Part shown: piece by piece, positions 15,709-27,140 of the stretch
How positions within the stretch are numbered: the first letter of the stretch is position 1
Layout of the letters: each line of letters opens with the position of its first letter
DNA from: Dermabacter sp.
GTDB lineage: Bacteria > Actinomycetota > Actinomycetes > Actinomycetales > Dermabacteraceae
DNA: 39,133 nt
Reading direction: 5' to 3'
Assembly (NCBI GenBank): GCA_030538475.1
Contig: JAUNTX010000001.1
Location: forward strand, 1 to 39,133
Program-made: the position numbers and the translations under genes
The notes under the pieces: model-generated
Database searches by the model: none
Seen by the model: only the letters and a program-made list of their open reading frames with translations
Told to the model about the DNA's origin: nothing

Positions 15709-17061
15709 TCAGTTCTTCTTGGGCGTCGAGGCCGCCGCGACCTCGAAGGCCTTGCGGGGATCGGTCGATTCCGGAATGCCGAGAATCTCGCGGTTGCCGA
15801 AGTAGGCGCTGATCCAGCCCGCCACGACCCCGACCTTGCGGCCCACGGTCGGCATCGCGTACACGTGGTACGCGCGGGCGGCGGCCCACGCCGGAACGCC
15901 CTTGAGCTCGATCTTCTTGCCCGCGAGGAACAGCGTGCCCACGCCCTTGTACATGCCGAGCGTGGCCATCGTGCCGAGGTTGCGGTGGAAGTAATCCACG
16001 AGCGGGCGGCCATCGATCTCACGCGCGAGGTTGTCGGCCAGGCGCTTGCCCTGACGCACGGCGTGCTGCGCGTTCGGCGGGCACACCTTGCCCTCGCCCG
16101 CGGCGAGGTCCGGCACCGTGGTGCAGTCACCGGCGGCGAAGATGTTCTCAAGCGGGCCGTCCTCGCCCTTCACGCGCAGATCGGCGAGGCAGTCGAGGCG
16201 ACCGGTCTGGTTGAGCGGAAGATCCGAGTTCGCGAGCACCGGGTTCGGCTTGATGCCCGCGGCCCACACGATGAGATCCGAAGCAAACTCGTCGCCATCG
16301 GAGGTCTTGACGATCCCGCCTTCGCACGAGTTGAGGAACGTTTCGAGCTTGACCTCGATGCCGCGCTCGCGCAGCTGCTTGAGGGCGAACAGCCCCAGCT
16401 CCTCCCCCACCTCGGGAAGGATGCGGCCCATCGCCTCGATGAGGACGAAGCGGACGTCGGAGGGGTGCAGATCGGGGTAGTAGCGCAGCGCGTTGCGCAC
16501 CATGTCCTCGGCTTCGGCAAGCGCCTCGGAGCCCGCGAAGCCGCCACCCACGAACGTGAAGGTGAGCAGGCGCTTGCGCACCTCGGCGTCCTTGGTCGAG
16601 GCCGCTTCCGCGAGGTTCGCGAGAATGCGGTCGCGCACGGCCACGGCCTCTTCAACCCACTTGAAGCCGATCGCGTTCTCCGCGAGGCCCGGGATCGGAA
16701 GGGTGCGCGGCACGGAACCGAGGCCCACCACGAGGTAGTCGTAGCTGATGTCCACGGTCGCATCGCCCTCGAGCGCAACCGTCACGGTGCGATCCTCGTG
16801 GGAGATGGACTCGACGGAGCCCGTGATGACCTTCGTGCCCGCGAGCACCTTGCGCAGGGGCGCCAAGACGTTGCGGGGATCGATCGCGCCGCCGCCCACT
16901 TCGGGAAGGAAAGGCTGGTAGGTGAGGTACGGGCGCGAATCCACCACGGTGATGGCGACGTTCGAGCCCACCTTCTTGCGCAGCTCGGCAGCCGTGGTCA
17001 TACCCACGCTGCCACCGCCAAGGATGAGCACGTGCGGCTTGTGAGACGAGTTGATGTTCAT
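15709..17061 (-). CDS. ndh: Type II NADH:menaquinone dehydrogenase
   Basis: This is a single-subunit, non-proton-pumping FAD enzyme that passes electrons from NADH to menaquinone at the membrane surface. The 450-residue protein shows the FAD-binding loop ILGGGSVGMTTAAEL near the N-terminus, the NADH-binding loop TFVGGGFAGSEALAEAE (about 170-186), AAGDCTTVPDLA near residue 327 and an amphipathic C-terminal part (AWAAARAYHVYA) typical of membrane attachment. It has its own terminator. The neighbouring menG gene supports menaquinone as the electron acceptor. Confidence 0.93.
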   Translation of the reverse strand: MNINSSHKPHVLILGGGSVGMTTAAELRKKVGSNVAITVVDSRPYLTYQPFLPEVGGGAIDPRNVLAPLRKVLAGTKVITGSVESISHEDRTVTVALEGDATVDISYDYLVVGLGSVPRTLPIPGLAENAIGFKWVEEAVAVRDRILANLAEAASTKDAEVRKRLLTFTFVGGGFAGSEALAEAEDMVRNALRYYPDLHPSDVRFVLIEAMGRILPEVGEELGLFALKQLRERGIEVKLETFLNSCEGGIVKTSDGDEFASDLIVWAAGIKPNPVLANSDLPLNQTGRLDCLADLRVKGEDGPLENIFAAGDCTTVPDLAAGEGKVCPPNAQHAVRQGKRLADNLAREIDGRPLVDYFHRNLGTMATLGMYKGVGTLFLAGKKIELKGVPAWAAARAYHVYAMPTVGRKVGVVAGWISAYFGNREILGIPESTDPRKAFEVAAASTPKKN

Positions 17062-17183
17062 TGCGTTGGATTTGGCCTTTCCACCTCGATAACGCCCCTA
17101 TTCAACCACCATTGTTCGCACGCAGGCTGATCGGTGTGAGGCGAGTTTCCTCACGGTACGGGACCGCGGATCGAGCAGCGAGG

Positions 17184-18674
17184 TCAGAGGCGATCCGCGA
17201 CGCTCATGGCGAGGCCGTCGAGGATGTCGTGCTCGCTCGTGATGACCGATTCGAGAGCGCCGCCCGCGCGCACGCGCTCGAGGATGCGCGACCAGATCAG
17301 GGCGCCCGCGCCGATCACGTCGATGCGTCCCGGGTGAATCGCCGCGCGCGCCGAACGCTCCTCGCGGCTCTCGTGCAGCACCCGCTGGCACAGTTCCTCG
17401 ATCTCACCCAGAGGCAGGATCGCGCCGTGCGTGCGTTCGGGCGTGTACTCCTCGAGCCCGAGCAGCGCCGCCGTGAGGGTCGTGACGGTTCCGGCCACGC
17501 CCACGACCGTGCGCACGCGCGCAAAGTCGATCACGGGGGCCGCGGCATCCAGCAACGCATCGATCTCCTTCGTCGCGTCCTGGATCTGCTGCTCGGTGGG
17601 CGGATCGGCCAGCAGGAACCGCTCCGTGAGCCGCACCGATCCCATATCGAGGCTGATCTGCGATGCGGGCTCCTCGAGCCCGAACACGAGTTCCGTGGAC
17701 CCCCCGCCAATATCGACCACGAGGCGAGGCGCCCGGCCCGGCTCGGGCAGGGACTGAACCGCCCCCCGATAGGACAGCAGCGCCTCTTCGTCGCCGGTGA
17801 TGACCTCGGGGCTCACACCGAGGATGCGCTGCACACCGTCGATGAACTCCGCACGGTTGCTCGCATCGCGGGTCGCGCTCGTCGCGGCAAAGCGCACCGC
17901 GCTCGCGCCCGCCTTCTCAATCAGGGCCGCGTACTCGCGCGTGGCCTCCAGCGTGCGCGCAATCGCCTCGGGCGCGAGCGCTCCGGTGCGATCCACGCCC
18001 TCGCCGAGGCGCACAAACTCCATGCGCCGCTCGACATCCACGAGGGAGCCGTCGGCCTGCACATCGGCGATGAGTAGGCGGATCGAATTGGTGCCGCAGT
18101 CAATCGCCGCGACGCGGCGCGCGGGCTCGGGACGCACCTGGCAGCGGCACACGTCGATGCTGGCTTCCGCGGCGAACTCCTCGAGCGCGCGGTCCCCCAT
18201 CGGGTTGATGCCGGGGCCTTCGGCGAGCGACTGGCCCACGACCGCGTGGATGCACTTGACGCGCGTGGGCATTCCTCCCGCGCTCACGCCCTCCACCTCG
18301 TCGGCGCTGCCCAGTTCGGCGCGGCGCGCCAAGTAGCGCTCGTGCGCGGCCGCGTACCGCTGCCTCAGCTCCGCGTCGGTGGCCAGTTCCTCGGTCCATG
18401 CGGCGAGGACCCCGCGCGCTTCGAGGCGCGAGGAGGCTTCCACGAGGGAGGGCAGGGTCAGGTACAGGCTCGTGGGAAACGGCGTACCGTCGGGCAGTCG
18501 CGGCTCGGTGCGCACCACGGCGGGCGCGCCACACGCGCAGCGACGCGCAACGGAATGCACCCCGCGCATCGTGCGCCCCACCTGACGGGCCATGATCGCC
18601 AGGTCCTCGGCCGTGGCCGGGGACTCGAAGGGAAGCGGCGGGAGCGAATCATTCATGGCGGCGGCATCTTTCAC
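17184..18674 (-). CDS. ppx: DUF501 and Ppx/GppA phosphatase fusion protein
   Basis: This 496-residue protein joins two domains. Residues about 25-165 are a DUF501 domain (RRCACGAPAVVRTEP, LPDGTPFPTSLYLTLP, RVKCIHAVVGQSLA, GPGINPMGD). Residues about 187-495 are an exopolyphosphatase/pppGpp phosphatase domain (AAIDCGTNSIRLLIADV, ITGDEEALLSYRG, VVDIGGGSTELVFG, GVAGTVTTLTA). In M. tuberculosis these are neighbouring genes, Rv1025 and Rv1026, as I recall; here the linker (about 166-186) is in frame with no sign of a break. The Ppx part removes phosphate from polyphosphate or (p)ppGpp. DUF501 has no known activity; its conserved Cys and His residues could bind metal. The GTG start shares GTGA with the FtsB stop; an ATG six codons later is an alternative. 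Confidence 0.9.
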   Translation of the reverse strand: MKDAAAMNDSLPPLPFESPATAEDLAIMARQVGRTMRGVHSVARRCACGAPAVVRTEPRLPDGTPFPTSLYLTLPSLVEASSRLEARGVLAAWTEELATDAELRQRYAAAHERYLARRAELGSADEVEGVSAGGMPTRVKCIHAVVGQSLAEGPGINPMGDRALEEFAAEASIDVCRCQVRPEPARRVAAIDCGTNSIRLLIADVQADGSLVDVERRMEFVRLGEGVDRTGALAPEAIARTLEATREYAALIEKAGASAVRFAATSATRDASNRAEFIDGVQRILGVSPEVITGDEEALLSYRGAVQSLPEPGRAPRLVVDIGGGSTELVFGLEEPASQISLDMGSVRLTERFLLADPPTEQQIQDATKEIDALLDAAAPVIDFARVRTVVGVAGTVTTLTAALLGLEEYTPERTHGAILPLGEIEELCQRVLHESREERSARAAIHPGRIDVIGAGALIWSRILERVRAGGALESVITSEHDILDGLAMSVADRL

Positions 18675-19318
18675 TGGGGCGGATCACTGGATTCGGGGGC
18701 GGTCTCGGCGGGCGGACTCGCCTGGCTCGAGGCGACGAGCGACTCCCAGAGGCTGCCGAACCACGAGGGCTGGCTCGTGCGGGCTTCGGCCTGCTGCGCC
18801 TCGGTCATCGGGACCTCGTTACCGGAGGAATCGGTGAGACGATACTGGGTTTCGCCCGGCATGGCGAAAAGGAGCCGTTCGCGTGCCTGGGACGCCACAA
18901 ACGTGGGATCCTCCCAGCGGGCAACCTCCGCCTCCAGATCGCTCACGCGCTCCTCTTCGAGCGCTACTTGCGACTGCATGCGGCTGAGCTGCTGCTGCTG
19001 GGTCACATACGCGTTGATCGTGGGCACGAGCGCCACGAGCGCGATCACGGTGATGCCCAGCAGAACGAGCGAGCGGGTGGTGAGCACCGCCATGGGGCCA
19101 AGCGGCGAGGACGCCTGGCCCCACCGGGCACCGCGATTCCCGCGCCGCCTCGGGGCACTGGGGGCGCTCGTGGCGCGGCGGGCACCGCGGGCGGGGGCCG
19201 ACGTGCGCGGGGCAGAGGCCGAGCGGCCCGAGGAGCGGGCCACGGGAGCCCTGGGCGCACGAGAGCGCCCCGTCGCTGGCGACGGGGCGCTCGTGCGTGT
19301 GCGGCGTGAATCAGGCAT
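18671..19318 (-). CDS. FtsB/DivIC-type septum formation initiator
   Basis: This is a bitopic membrane protein of 215 residues. A long basic, Ala/Ser/Pro/Arg-rich cytoplasmic tail (1-80) is followed by one membrane helix (SLVLLGITVIALVALVPTI, about 83-101), a short coiled coil (QQQQLSRMQSQVALEEERVS) and the conserved WEDPTFVASQARERLLFAMPG segment. FtsB-family proteins form the FtsQLB complex at the division septum. The eno-ftsB-DUF501-ppx order is conserved in actinobacteria. The ATG at 19318 lacks a ribosome site but follows CATAAT by six bases, as in leaderless mRNAs. It is coupled to the ppx gene by GTGA. Confidence 0.9.
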   Translation of the reverse strand: MPDSRRTRTSAPSPATGRSRAPRAPVARSSGRSASAPRTSAPARGARRATSAPSAPRRRGNRGARWGQASSPLGPMAVLTTRSLVLLGITVIALVALVPTINAYVTQQQQLSRMQSQVALEEERVSDLEAEVARWEDPTFVASQARERLLFAMPGETQYRLTDSSGNEVPMTEAQQAEARTSQPSWFGSLWESLVASSQASPPAETAPESSDPPQ

Positions 19319-19357
19319 ACACGTATTATGCGTGACGCCTCTGCACGCGCGGTGGAA

Positions 19358-20689
<1,332 letters not shown>

Positions 20690-20783
20690 TCACCGTCCAG
20701 TCTAGTGGCGATGTCGGGAGTTGCCTGAACCCCGTCGGACCGCCCAGCGATGGGCCGTAGGAGGTGCGTCACTGCCCGGGACA

Positions 20784-21788
20784 TCAGGCGTCGGCGGGGC
20801 CGTCGCTCGCTTCGATCCGCGCCAACAGCGTGCGCAGCGCCGACTCGGGATCGTCGTCGCGCTGCACCGCCCCCACGGCAATGGTGAGCAGCGCGAGCGC
20901 GTCGGCGTCCCGCGCGCTCCCGTCGGCCCGGGCGGCCGCGAGCGCCATGAGTTCGTCCGTGCGCCCCTCGGTGCGGGCGCGATGCCCGATCTTGAAGGCG
21001 CGCTGCAGGGCGGGCAGCGCGAGGGGAATGCCCTCTGCAAGGCTGCGGCGGGGCTTTTCGGCGGCCTTGATGTGGCCCCACTGCTCGATGATGTCGTCCA
21101 CGCTCAGATCGCGGCGATCCTCCGAGAACACGTGGGGGTTGCGGCGATACATCTTCCGGTTCAGCGCGCGGGCCACGGAATCCAGGTTCCACGGGTCATC
21201 GGCCTCCATGCCGATCCGGGCGTGAATGACGAGTTGGAACAGGAGGTCGCCGAGCTCGTCCACGAGGTCGGCGCTCGAGTGCGGCTCGCGCTCCAATTCC
21301 TCGATCACCTCGTAGGTTTCTTCGAGGAGGTAGCGCGAGAGCGAGCCGTGGCTCTGGGCGGCGCTCCACGGATCGCCGCCGGGGCTGCGCAGTTCGTGCA
21401 TGATCCGCACCGATTCCACGACCGCGGCGCCGGGGGCCACGGGCGAGGAAAAAACGTAGTCGGCGTCGATCCGCAGCCCACTCGATTCCTCGGCGCGCTG
21501 CAGGGCCTCTGGCGGCGCGGCCACGTGCGGGTGCTCTGCATCGGCGAGCCACACGCGCACGCCGTCGCTCTCCCGGAGCCAGTCGGCCAGCGCCGTCGGC
21601 AGATCCGAGGTGGCGGGCAGGGTGTGCCACGTGAGTCCCGCCTCGCGCAGGTGCGCCGCCCAGGCGGGGTGCGCGCACGAGAGCGCCACGGCGTCAGCCG
21701 AGCGCAGCGCGTCCCAGCCCGCGGCGGTGAGCAGGCCGGGGGCGTTCAGGGGCGAGGCGGGAAGAACCTTCAGCTGAATGGCGCTCAT
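20784..21788 (-). CDS. mazG: Nucleoside triphosphate pyrophosphohydrolase MazG
   Basis: This 334-residue protein hydrolyses (d)NTPs to monophosphates and pyrophosphate, a house-cleaning role. The catalytic helices read LLEETYEVIEELE (about 158-170) and LVDELGDLLFQLVIHARI, giving the EExxE and ELGD metal sites. About 120 residues precede the MazG domain and are weakly conserved, as in M. tuberculosis MazG. The ATG at 21788 shares ATGA with the mfd stop, so translation is probably coupled to mfd. Confidence 0.92.
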   Translation of the reverse strand: MSAIQLKVLPASPLNAPGLLTAAGWDALRSADAVALSCAHPAWAAHLREAGLTWHTLPATSDLPTALADWLRESDGVRVWLADAEHPHVAAPPEALQRAEESSGLRIDADYVFSSPVAPGAAVVESVRIMHELRSPGGDPWSAAQSHGSLSRYLLEETYEVIEELEREPHSSADLVDELGDLLFQLVIHARIGMEADDPWNLDSVARALNRKMYRRNPHVFSEDRRDLSVDDIIEQWGHIKAAEKPRRSLAEGIPLALPALQRAFKIGHRARTEGRTDELMALAAARADGSARDADALALLTIAVGAVQRDDDPESALRTLLARIEASDGPADA

Positions 21789-24700
21789 CGTCCGCCCCTG
21801 CCCTGGCGAAAGCCCTGCGCGCGATCCACGCGCGAGCGCTCGAGCCGTGACGAGCTCGCGCCGCGAAGCGCCGAGGCGCGGGCGGGACGCGCCGGGCCGC
21901 TCGGCGCGGGTTCCGGTTCTTCGATTCCCCGCTGCTCTGCCCACGAGGGCACGAGCACGCCGATCGCGCGGCGGCACCAGGCCAGCAGCTCGTCGTCAGC
22001 CAGGGGAACGCCGCCGATTCGCTGCGTCTTCGGGTGCGGGATGAGCACCTGGCGCAGTGCGGGCTTGAGGACCGTGCCGGGGAACAGGCGGCGCAGGCGC
22101 AGCTGCACGCTGTCGGTCGGCTCGACGTGGGCAAAGCGAATCATCGCGCCCTGCACCTGCACCTCGTCGATCCCGGCCTCGCTCGCATCGATCCTGAAGG
22201 CCGCAACCGCGAAGAGCCGTGCCGCTTCCGCCGGAAGCTCACCGTAGCGGTCGTGCAATTCCGCGCGCACGGCCTCGAGATCGGCGGCGGACTTCGCGCC
22301 CGAGATCTTGGAGTACGCCTCGAGCCGCAAGCGCTCGGAGTCGATATAGGTGAGCGGAATGTGCGCGTTCAGCGGCAGCTCCACCTTGGTGTCCTTTTCG
22401 ACCGCCGTGTACTCGCCGCGGAACGCGGAGACGGCCTCGCCCACCATCCGCACGTACAGATCGAAGCCGACGCCCGCGATGTGGCCGGACTGTTCGCCCC
22501 CGAGGAGGTTGCCCGCCCCGCGGATCTCGAGGTCCTTCATCGCCACCTGCATGCCCGCGCCAAGCTCGGAGTGCGTGGCGAGCGTGGTGAGGCGATCGTG
22601 GGCGGTCTCGGTGAGCGGGCGGTCGCCCCGATACAGGAAGTAGGCATAGGCGCGATCACGCGAGCGGCCCACGCGCCCCCGCAGCTGGTGGAGCTGGGAG
22701 AGCCCGAACGTGTTGGCGTTCTCCACGATGAGGGTGTTGGCGTTGGCGATATCGAGGCCGGTCTCCACGATGGTCGTACACACGAGCACATCGAACCGCT
22801 TCTCCCAGAAGTCCAGGATCACGCGCTCCAACTGGTTCTCGTTCATCTTCCCGTGCGCCACCTCGATCCGCGCATCGGGCACGAGATCACGCAGGTGCTG
22901 GGCGGCCCGCTCGATGTCTTCCACCCGGTTGTGGATGTAGAACACCTGGCCTTCGCGGAGCAGCTCGCGGCGGATCGCGGCCTTCACCTGCGCGTCCTCG
23001 TGGGCGCCGACGTAGGTGAGCACGGGGTGGCGCTCTTCGGGCGGCGTCGCGAGGGTGGAGAGTTCGCGGATGCCCGTGACCGCCATTTCGAGGGTGCGCG
23101 GGATTGGGGTGGCCGACATGGACAGCACGTCCACGTCGGTGCGCAGCGCCTTGAGGGTCTCCTTGTGTTCCACACCGAAGCGCTGCTCTTCATCGACGAT
23201 GATGAGCCCGAGCTTCTTGAAACGCACCTGACCGGTGAGCAGGCGGTGCGTGCCGATCACGACATCCACCGTGCCGTCGGCGAGCCCCTCGATGGTCGCG
23301 GTGGATTCGGCACCGGACTGGAAGCGGCTGAGCCCGCGCACGGTGACGGGGAAGCCTGCGAAGCGCTCCGTGAAGGTATCCACGTGCTGCTGCGCGAGAA
23401 GGGTCGTGGGGCACAGCACCGCGACCTGCATCCCGTCCTGAACGGCCTTGAACGCGGCGCGCACCGCGATCTCCGTCTTGCCGTAGCCCACGTCGCCGCA
23501 GATCAGGCGGTCCATCGGCACGGGCTTTTCCATGTCGCGCTTCACGTCGTCAATCGTCACGAGCTGATCGGGCGTCTCCGTGTACTCGAACGCGTCTTCC
23601 AGCTCGCGCTGCCACGGGGTGTCGGGCCCGAACGCGTGCCCGGCGCTCTGCTGGCGCGCGCTGTAGAGCCGCACGAGCTCATCGGCAATCTCCCGAATGG
23701 CGCGGCGCGCCTTCGACTTGGTCTTCGCCCAGTCGCTGCCGCCCATCTTGTTGACGCTTGGGGCCTCGCCGCCCACGTACTTCGTCACCTGGTCCAGCTG
23801 ATCGCTCGGCACGTAGAGGCGATCCCCGGGCTGGCCGCGCTTCGAGCTCGCGTATTCGATCACGAGGTATTCGCGGGTGGCGCGCTTGTCGCCGGTGCCG
23901 ACGGTCCGGCTGGTCATCTCCACGAACTTGCCCACGCCGTGATGGTTGTGCACCACGAAGTCGCCGGGGCGCAGCTGCAGGGGGTCCACCGTGACCTTGC
24001 GGCGCGCGGCGAGCTTCTTTCCTCCGTGCCGACGGCTGCCGGACTTGCCGGTCATGTCGCGCTCGCACATGAGCACGAGCTTGATGGGCTCGAGCATCAC
24101 GCCTTCGGTGAGCGGCCCGGTGGTGAGCGTGAGCGTGCCGGGCCCGGGTGCCTCGGTGAGCTCCGGGGTGAAGGTGGCGGGCACGCCCGCCTCGGTGAGG
24201 GATTCGGCGATGTGGCGGCCGGTGCCCGCGCCCGCCGTCGTGAGGATGACCCGCCACCCGTCGGCCAGGCGCGGTGTGAGGTCGCGAGCGGCCGTGGCTA
24301 TCGAGCCTCCGTAGCCCGGGTGCGGCTTCGCCTGGGAGGTGAGGTCGGCGTCGAGCCCGAACGGCGCGATCTGGGCGAGCGGGATGCGGCGGGCGCTCAG
24401 GGCCTCGAGGGCCTCGTCGAGGCTCAGGAAGCTCGCGCTCGTCACGTCGATGGGCAGGGCGCCGCCCGCGGCGGCGCTCGACCACGCGGCGTCGAGGAAC
24501 TCCTTGGTGGTGTGCACCAGTTCGTCGGTGCGCCCGCGAATGCGCTCGGGCTCGAGCAGGAGCACGCGCGAGCGCTCGGGCAGGACGTCGGCGAGCGAGG
24601 TCATCTCGCCCACGAGGAGCGGGCTGAGGGATTCCATACCCTCGACCGCGATGCCTTCGGCGATCCTTCCCAGCATGTCGGCAATGCCCGGCAGATCCGG

Positions 24701-25447
24701 GATCGCGGCCTTGGCGCGGGCGCGAACCTCGTCGCTCAGCAGGATCTCGCGGCACGCGGGCGCCTCGAGCACCGCGAGCTCCTCGTCGAGGCTGCGCTGA
24801 TCGGCCACCGAGAAGAACCGCATGTCGTCGATCTCGTCGCCGAAGAAGTCGATGCGCACGGGGTGCGGCAGGGTGGGCGGAAAAACGTCGAGGATGCCGC
24901 CACGCACGGCGAACTCCCCGCGCGCGGACAACATGTCCACGCGCACGTACGCGGCAGCAGCCAGCGCCGCCGCTACGTCGCCGAGGGCGATCTGCTGACC
25001 GGCCCGCACCCGCACGGGTGCGAGATCGCTGAGGCCCGTGGCCATCGGCTGCACGAGGGCGCGCACGGGCAACACGAGGACGCTCACGCCCCCGGTGATC
25101 TCGGGATGCGCGAGCGAGTACAGCGTGGACAGGCGGCGCGCCACCGTGTCGGAGCGCGGGGACAGCCGCTCGTGCGGCAGGGTCTCCCACGCGGGCAGCA
25201 GCGCTCCGCGCGCTGCCGGCACCAGGGCGCTCACTTGCTGCAGCACGTCTTCGGCCTCGCGGGTCGTGGCCGTCACCACGACGAGTGGGGCCTCGACGCT
25301 CGCGCGGCTCGCGGCGTTCGCCACGTACAGCGGATACATGCCGACGGGCGCAATGACGTGTTCGGCCGACCCCTCGGCGTCGAGAGCAGCGAATTCGCGC
25401 AGCTCCGGCGCCTGATTCGCCAGCTCGGCGACGGGAACAAGATTCAC
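21785..25447 (-). CDS. mfd: Transcription-repair coupling factor Mfd
   Basis: This 1220-residue DNA translocase removes stalled RNA polymerase and recruits UvrA. Domain order: UvrB-like N-terminal region, RNA-polymerase interaction domain beginning [17 protein letters not shown], helicase core with Walker [40 protein letters not shown] and [18 protein letters not shown], then [17 protein letters not shown], and a C-terminal TRCF domain. The GTG start shares GTGA with the pth stop. The C-terminus ends in an Arg-rich tail that overlaps the mazG start. A long open frame antisense to this gene is only a GC-rich shadow. Confidence 0.96.
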   Translation of the reverse strand: MNLVPVAELANQAPELREFAALDAEGSAEHVIAPVGMYPLYVANAASRASVEAPLVVVTATTREAEDVLQQVSALVPAARGALLPAWETLPHERLSPRSDTVARRLSTLYSLAHPEITGGVSVLVLPVRALVQPMATGLSDLAPVRVRAGQQIALGDVAAALAAAAYVRVDMLSARGEFAVRGGILDVFPPTLPHPVRIDFFGDEIDDMRFFSVADQRSLDEELAVLEAPACREILLSDEVRARAKAAIPDLPGIADMLGRIAEGIAVEGMESLSPLLVGEMTSLADVLPERSRVLLLEPERIRGRTDELVHTTKEFLDAAWSSAAAGGALPIDVTSASFLSLDEALEALSARRIPLAQIAPFGLDADLTSQAKPHPGYGGSIATAARDLTPRLADGWRVILTTAGAGTGRHIAESLTEAGVPATFTPELTEAPGPGTLTLTTGPLTEGVMLEPIKLVLMCERDMTGKSGSRRHGGKKLAARRKVTVDPLQLRPGDFVVHNHHGVGKFVEMTSRTVGTGDKRATREYLVIEYASSKRGQPGDRLYVPSDQLDQVTKYVGGEAPSVNKMGGSDWAKTKSKARRAIREIADELVRLYSARQQSAGHAFGPDTPWQRELEDAFEYTETPDQLVTIDDVKRDMEKPVPMDRLICGDVGYGKTEIAVRAAFKAVQDGMQVAVLCPTTLLAQQHVDTFTERFAGFPVTVRGLSRFQSGAESTATIEGLADGTVDVVIGTHRLLTGQVRFKKLGLIIVDEEQRFGVEHKETLKALRTDVDVLSMSATPIPRTLEMAVTGIRELSTLATPPEERHPVLTYVGAHEDAQVKAAIRRELLREGQVFYIHNRVEDIERAAQHLRDLVPDARIEVAHGKMNENQLERVILDFWEKRFDVLVCTTIVETGLDIANANTLIVENANTFGLSQLHQLRGRVGRSRDRAYAYFLYRGDRPLTETAHDRLTTLATHSELGAGMQVAMKDLEIRGAGNLLGGEQSGHIAGVGFDLYVRMVGEAVSAFRGEYTAVEKDTKVELPLNAHIPLTYIDSERLRLEAYSKISGAKSAADLEAVRAELHDRYGELPAEAARLFAVAAFRIDASEAGIDEVQVQGAMIRFAHVEPTDSVQLRLRRLFPGTVLKPALRQVLIPHPKTQRIGGVPLADDELLAWCRRAIGVLVPSWAEQRGIEEPEPAPSGPARPARASALRGASSSRLERSRVDRAQGFRQGRGGR

Positions 25448-26046
25448 GGGCGAAGCGCCTCCTGAGAATGGAAAGTTTGCTGGGTCTCCAGCAGGCCGTG
25501 CTCGACGAGGGACTCCACGCAGCGCCCACCCTCGGTGAGCAGATCGTCGAGGACTTTGCGTTCGGCCGCGGTGAAGGGCGAGAGGACGAAGTCGGCGGCG
25601 TCGCGGCCCCCCGTCGGCCTGCCCACCCCGACGCGCACCCGCAGGTAGTCCTTCGTGCCGAGCGCCTTGGTGATGTCGCGCAGGCCGTTGTGGCCGCCCT
25701 CTCCCCCGCCGAGCTTGGCCCGGATCGTGCCGAAGCCGGTGTCCAGTTCATCGTGGACCACGATGACGTGCTCGGGATCGGCCCCGTAATAGCTCGCGAG
25801 GGCGGCAACCGGCCCCCCGGAGGCGTTCATGTAGCTGTGCGGCGTCGCGAGGATCACGCGCTGGGCGGCGCCGGGGATTCCCATGTGGCCCTCGATCACA
25901 CTCGCGTTCGCGCGCGCGTGCTTCTTAAAGGAGGCACCCGCCCACTGGGCAAGGCGCTGCAGCACCATCTCCCCGACGTTGTGCCGGGTTGCGGCGTACT
26001 TTTGGCCCGGGTTCCCGAGGCCCACCACCACGAATGTGTCGCTCAC
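25444..26046 (-). CDS. pth: Peptidyl-tRNA hydrolase
   Basis: This enzyme recycles tRNA from peptidyl-tRNA that has dropped off the ribosome. The 200-residue protein has VVVGLGNPGQKYAATRHNVG with catalytic His22 (E. coli His20), YMNASGG with Asn74, and VVHDELD with Asp99, plus GGGEGGHNGLRDI. The GTG at 26046 fits the family N-terminus, although the upstream GACGGGATGG is a modest ribosome site and a three-codon ATG-GCG-TGA frame overlaps it. It ends by overlapping the mfd start. Confidence 0.94.
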   Translation of the reverse strand: MSDTFVVVGLGNPGQKYAATRHNVGEMVLQRLAQWAGASFKKHARANASVIEGHMGIPGAAQRVILATPHSYMNASGGPVAALASYYGADPEHVIVVHDELDTGFGTIRAKLGGGEGGHNGLRDITKALGTKDYLRVRVGVGRPTGGRDAADFVLSPFTAAERKVLDDLLTEGGRCVESLVEHGLLETQQTFHSQEALRP

Positions 26047-26203
26047 GCCATCCCGTCTTTCTGCCTCTGCCAACCGCGCCGGGGCTCGAGGCCCGGTGGC
26101 GGCATCCGTGCGTTCATGCCCGAAACAGCGTACAGGGGCGCCGCACCCTGTGCGACGCCCCCGGAGGCGATGTTCGCTCCCCGCGTGGGAAGCGTGGCGC
26201 GTG

Positions 26204-26815
26204 TTACTCGCCCGCGCCCTCAGCGGCTTCGGCGGCAGCTTCCGCCTCGGCAGCATCGGCGTCAAGATCCGCCTGATCCACGCGCGGCACCTGCACGGCC
26301 ACCACGAGCAGTTCGGCGTCGGTCACGAGCTCGACGCCCGCACCCAGGTCCAGGTCGCCGGCGAAGATCTGCACGCCGTCTTCCATGCCCTCGACGTTGA
26401 CGACAACCTGCTCGGGGAGCTTGAGGGCGTCGGCCTCGATGGTGACGTGCTGGATGTCCACCACGGCCACGGCGGGCGAGACGGTTTCGCCCTCGATGAT
26501 GACGGGGATGTCCACCTGCACCTTTTCGCCGCGCTTGACCAGGAGGAGGTCAACGTGCTGGAGGAGGCGGGTGAGCGGGTGGCGCTGGATGTCCTTGATG
26601 ATCGCGAGCTCGCTCGCGGAGCCCGGGATCTCGAGCTCGATGAGCGCGTTGGCGTTACGGGCGATGAGCGCGGTCTCGTGACGCGGAAGAACCAGGTGCA
26701 CGGGATCGGTACCGTGGCCGTAAAGAACGGCGGGAACCTTGTTGTCCATGCGCAGGCGACGGGCGAAGCCCTTGCCAAACTCGGTGCGGACTTCGACCTT
26801 GAGCGACTCGGCCAT
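26204..26815 (-). CDS. rplY: Ribosomal protein bL25, long CTC form
   Basis: This 203-residue protein has the 5S rRNA-binding bL25 domain (about 1-95, with VEVRTEFGKGFARRLR and PAVLYGHG) followed by the extra C-terminal CTC beta domain and an acidic Ala/Glu-rich tail. The long form is normal in actinobacteria. The ATG is preceded by AGAGGAG. It is upstream of pth with about 157 bases between, as in related genomes. Confidence 0.94.
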   Translation of the reverse strand: MAESLKVEVRTEFGKGFARRLRMDNKVPAVLYGHGTDPVHLVLPRHETALIARNANALIELEIPGSASELAIIKDIQRHPLTRLLQHVDLLLVKRGEKVQVDIPVIIEGETVSPAVAVVDIQHVTIEADALKLPEQVVVNVEGMEDGVQIFAGDLDLGAGVELVTDAELLVVAVQVPRVDQADLDADAAEAEAAAEAAEGAGE

Positions 26816-27140
26816 GAAAACTCCTCTGAAGAAAAAGCGGGGCGGCGACATCGCACGGGCCCTGCGGGCGCCACAACGCCTGGAGGAGATCACCGCGTCG
26901 ATAACGGAGTGGGCAGATGCCCCTCCCTCGCCGAAGTACCGTCCCACCGTACACGCCCCCGCGGCGATGGCGCGAGCCTTCACCCCCGGCCTCACCGTGA
27001 TGATCGGCACGCTCCGCACAGCGCCAACGGCACACCCGCCACCCCGAGGGCACGGAATTTAGTCCCTTTTTCACCCATCTAGAACCTTATAGCGTGAGGG
27101 TATCCCGATTAACCACTCCTCAAGCACTGGAGAGACCACC
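26816..27140. other. Divergent intergenic region rplY-doxX
   Basis: These 325 bases hold no convincing gene. Next to doxX, an A/T-rich stretch (about 27055-27120) contains TATAGC as a possible -10 and a T-rich element 17 bases before it. A GGGTATCCC palindrome lies just downstream. Next to rplY, a pyrimidine run precedes the AGAGGAG site. Confidence 0.45.

Noticed and set aside
15501..15709. nagB and ndh as one transcript
   Set aside because: A strong intrinsic terminator with a TTTT tail lies between them at 15645-15675.
22034..25465. A 1143-codon open frame on the plus strand opposite mfd
   Set aside because: It is antisense to a complete mfd gene, has a low-complexity His/Gly/Arg/Glu-rich composition and no motif or ribosome site. 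High GC leaves antisense frames open.
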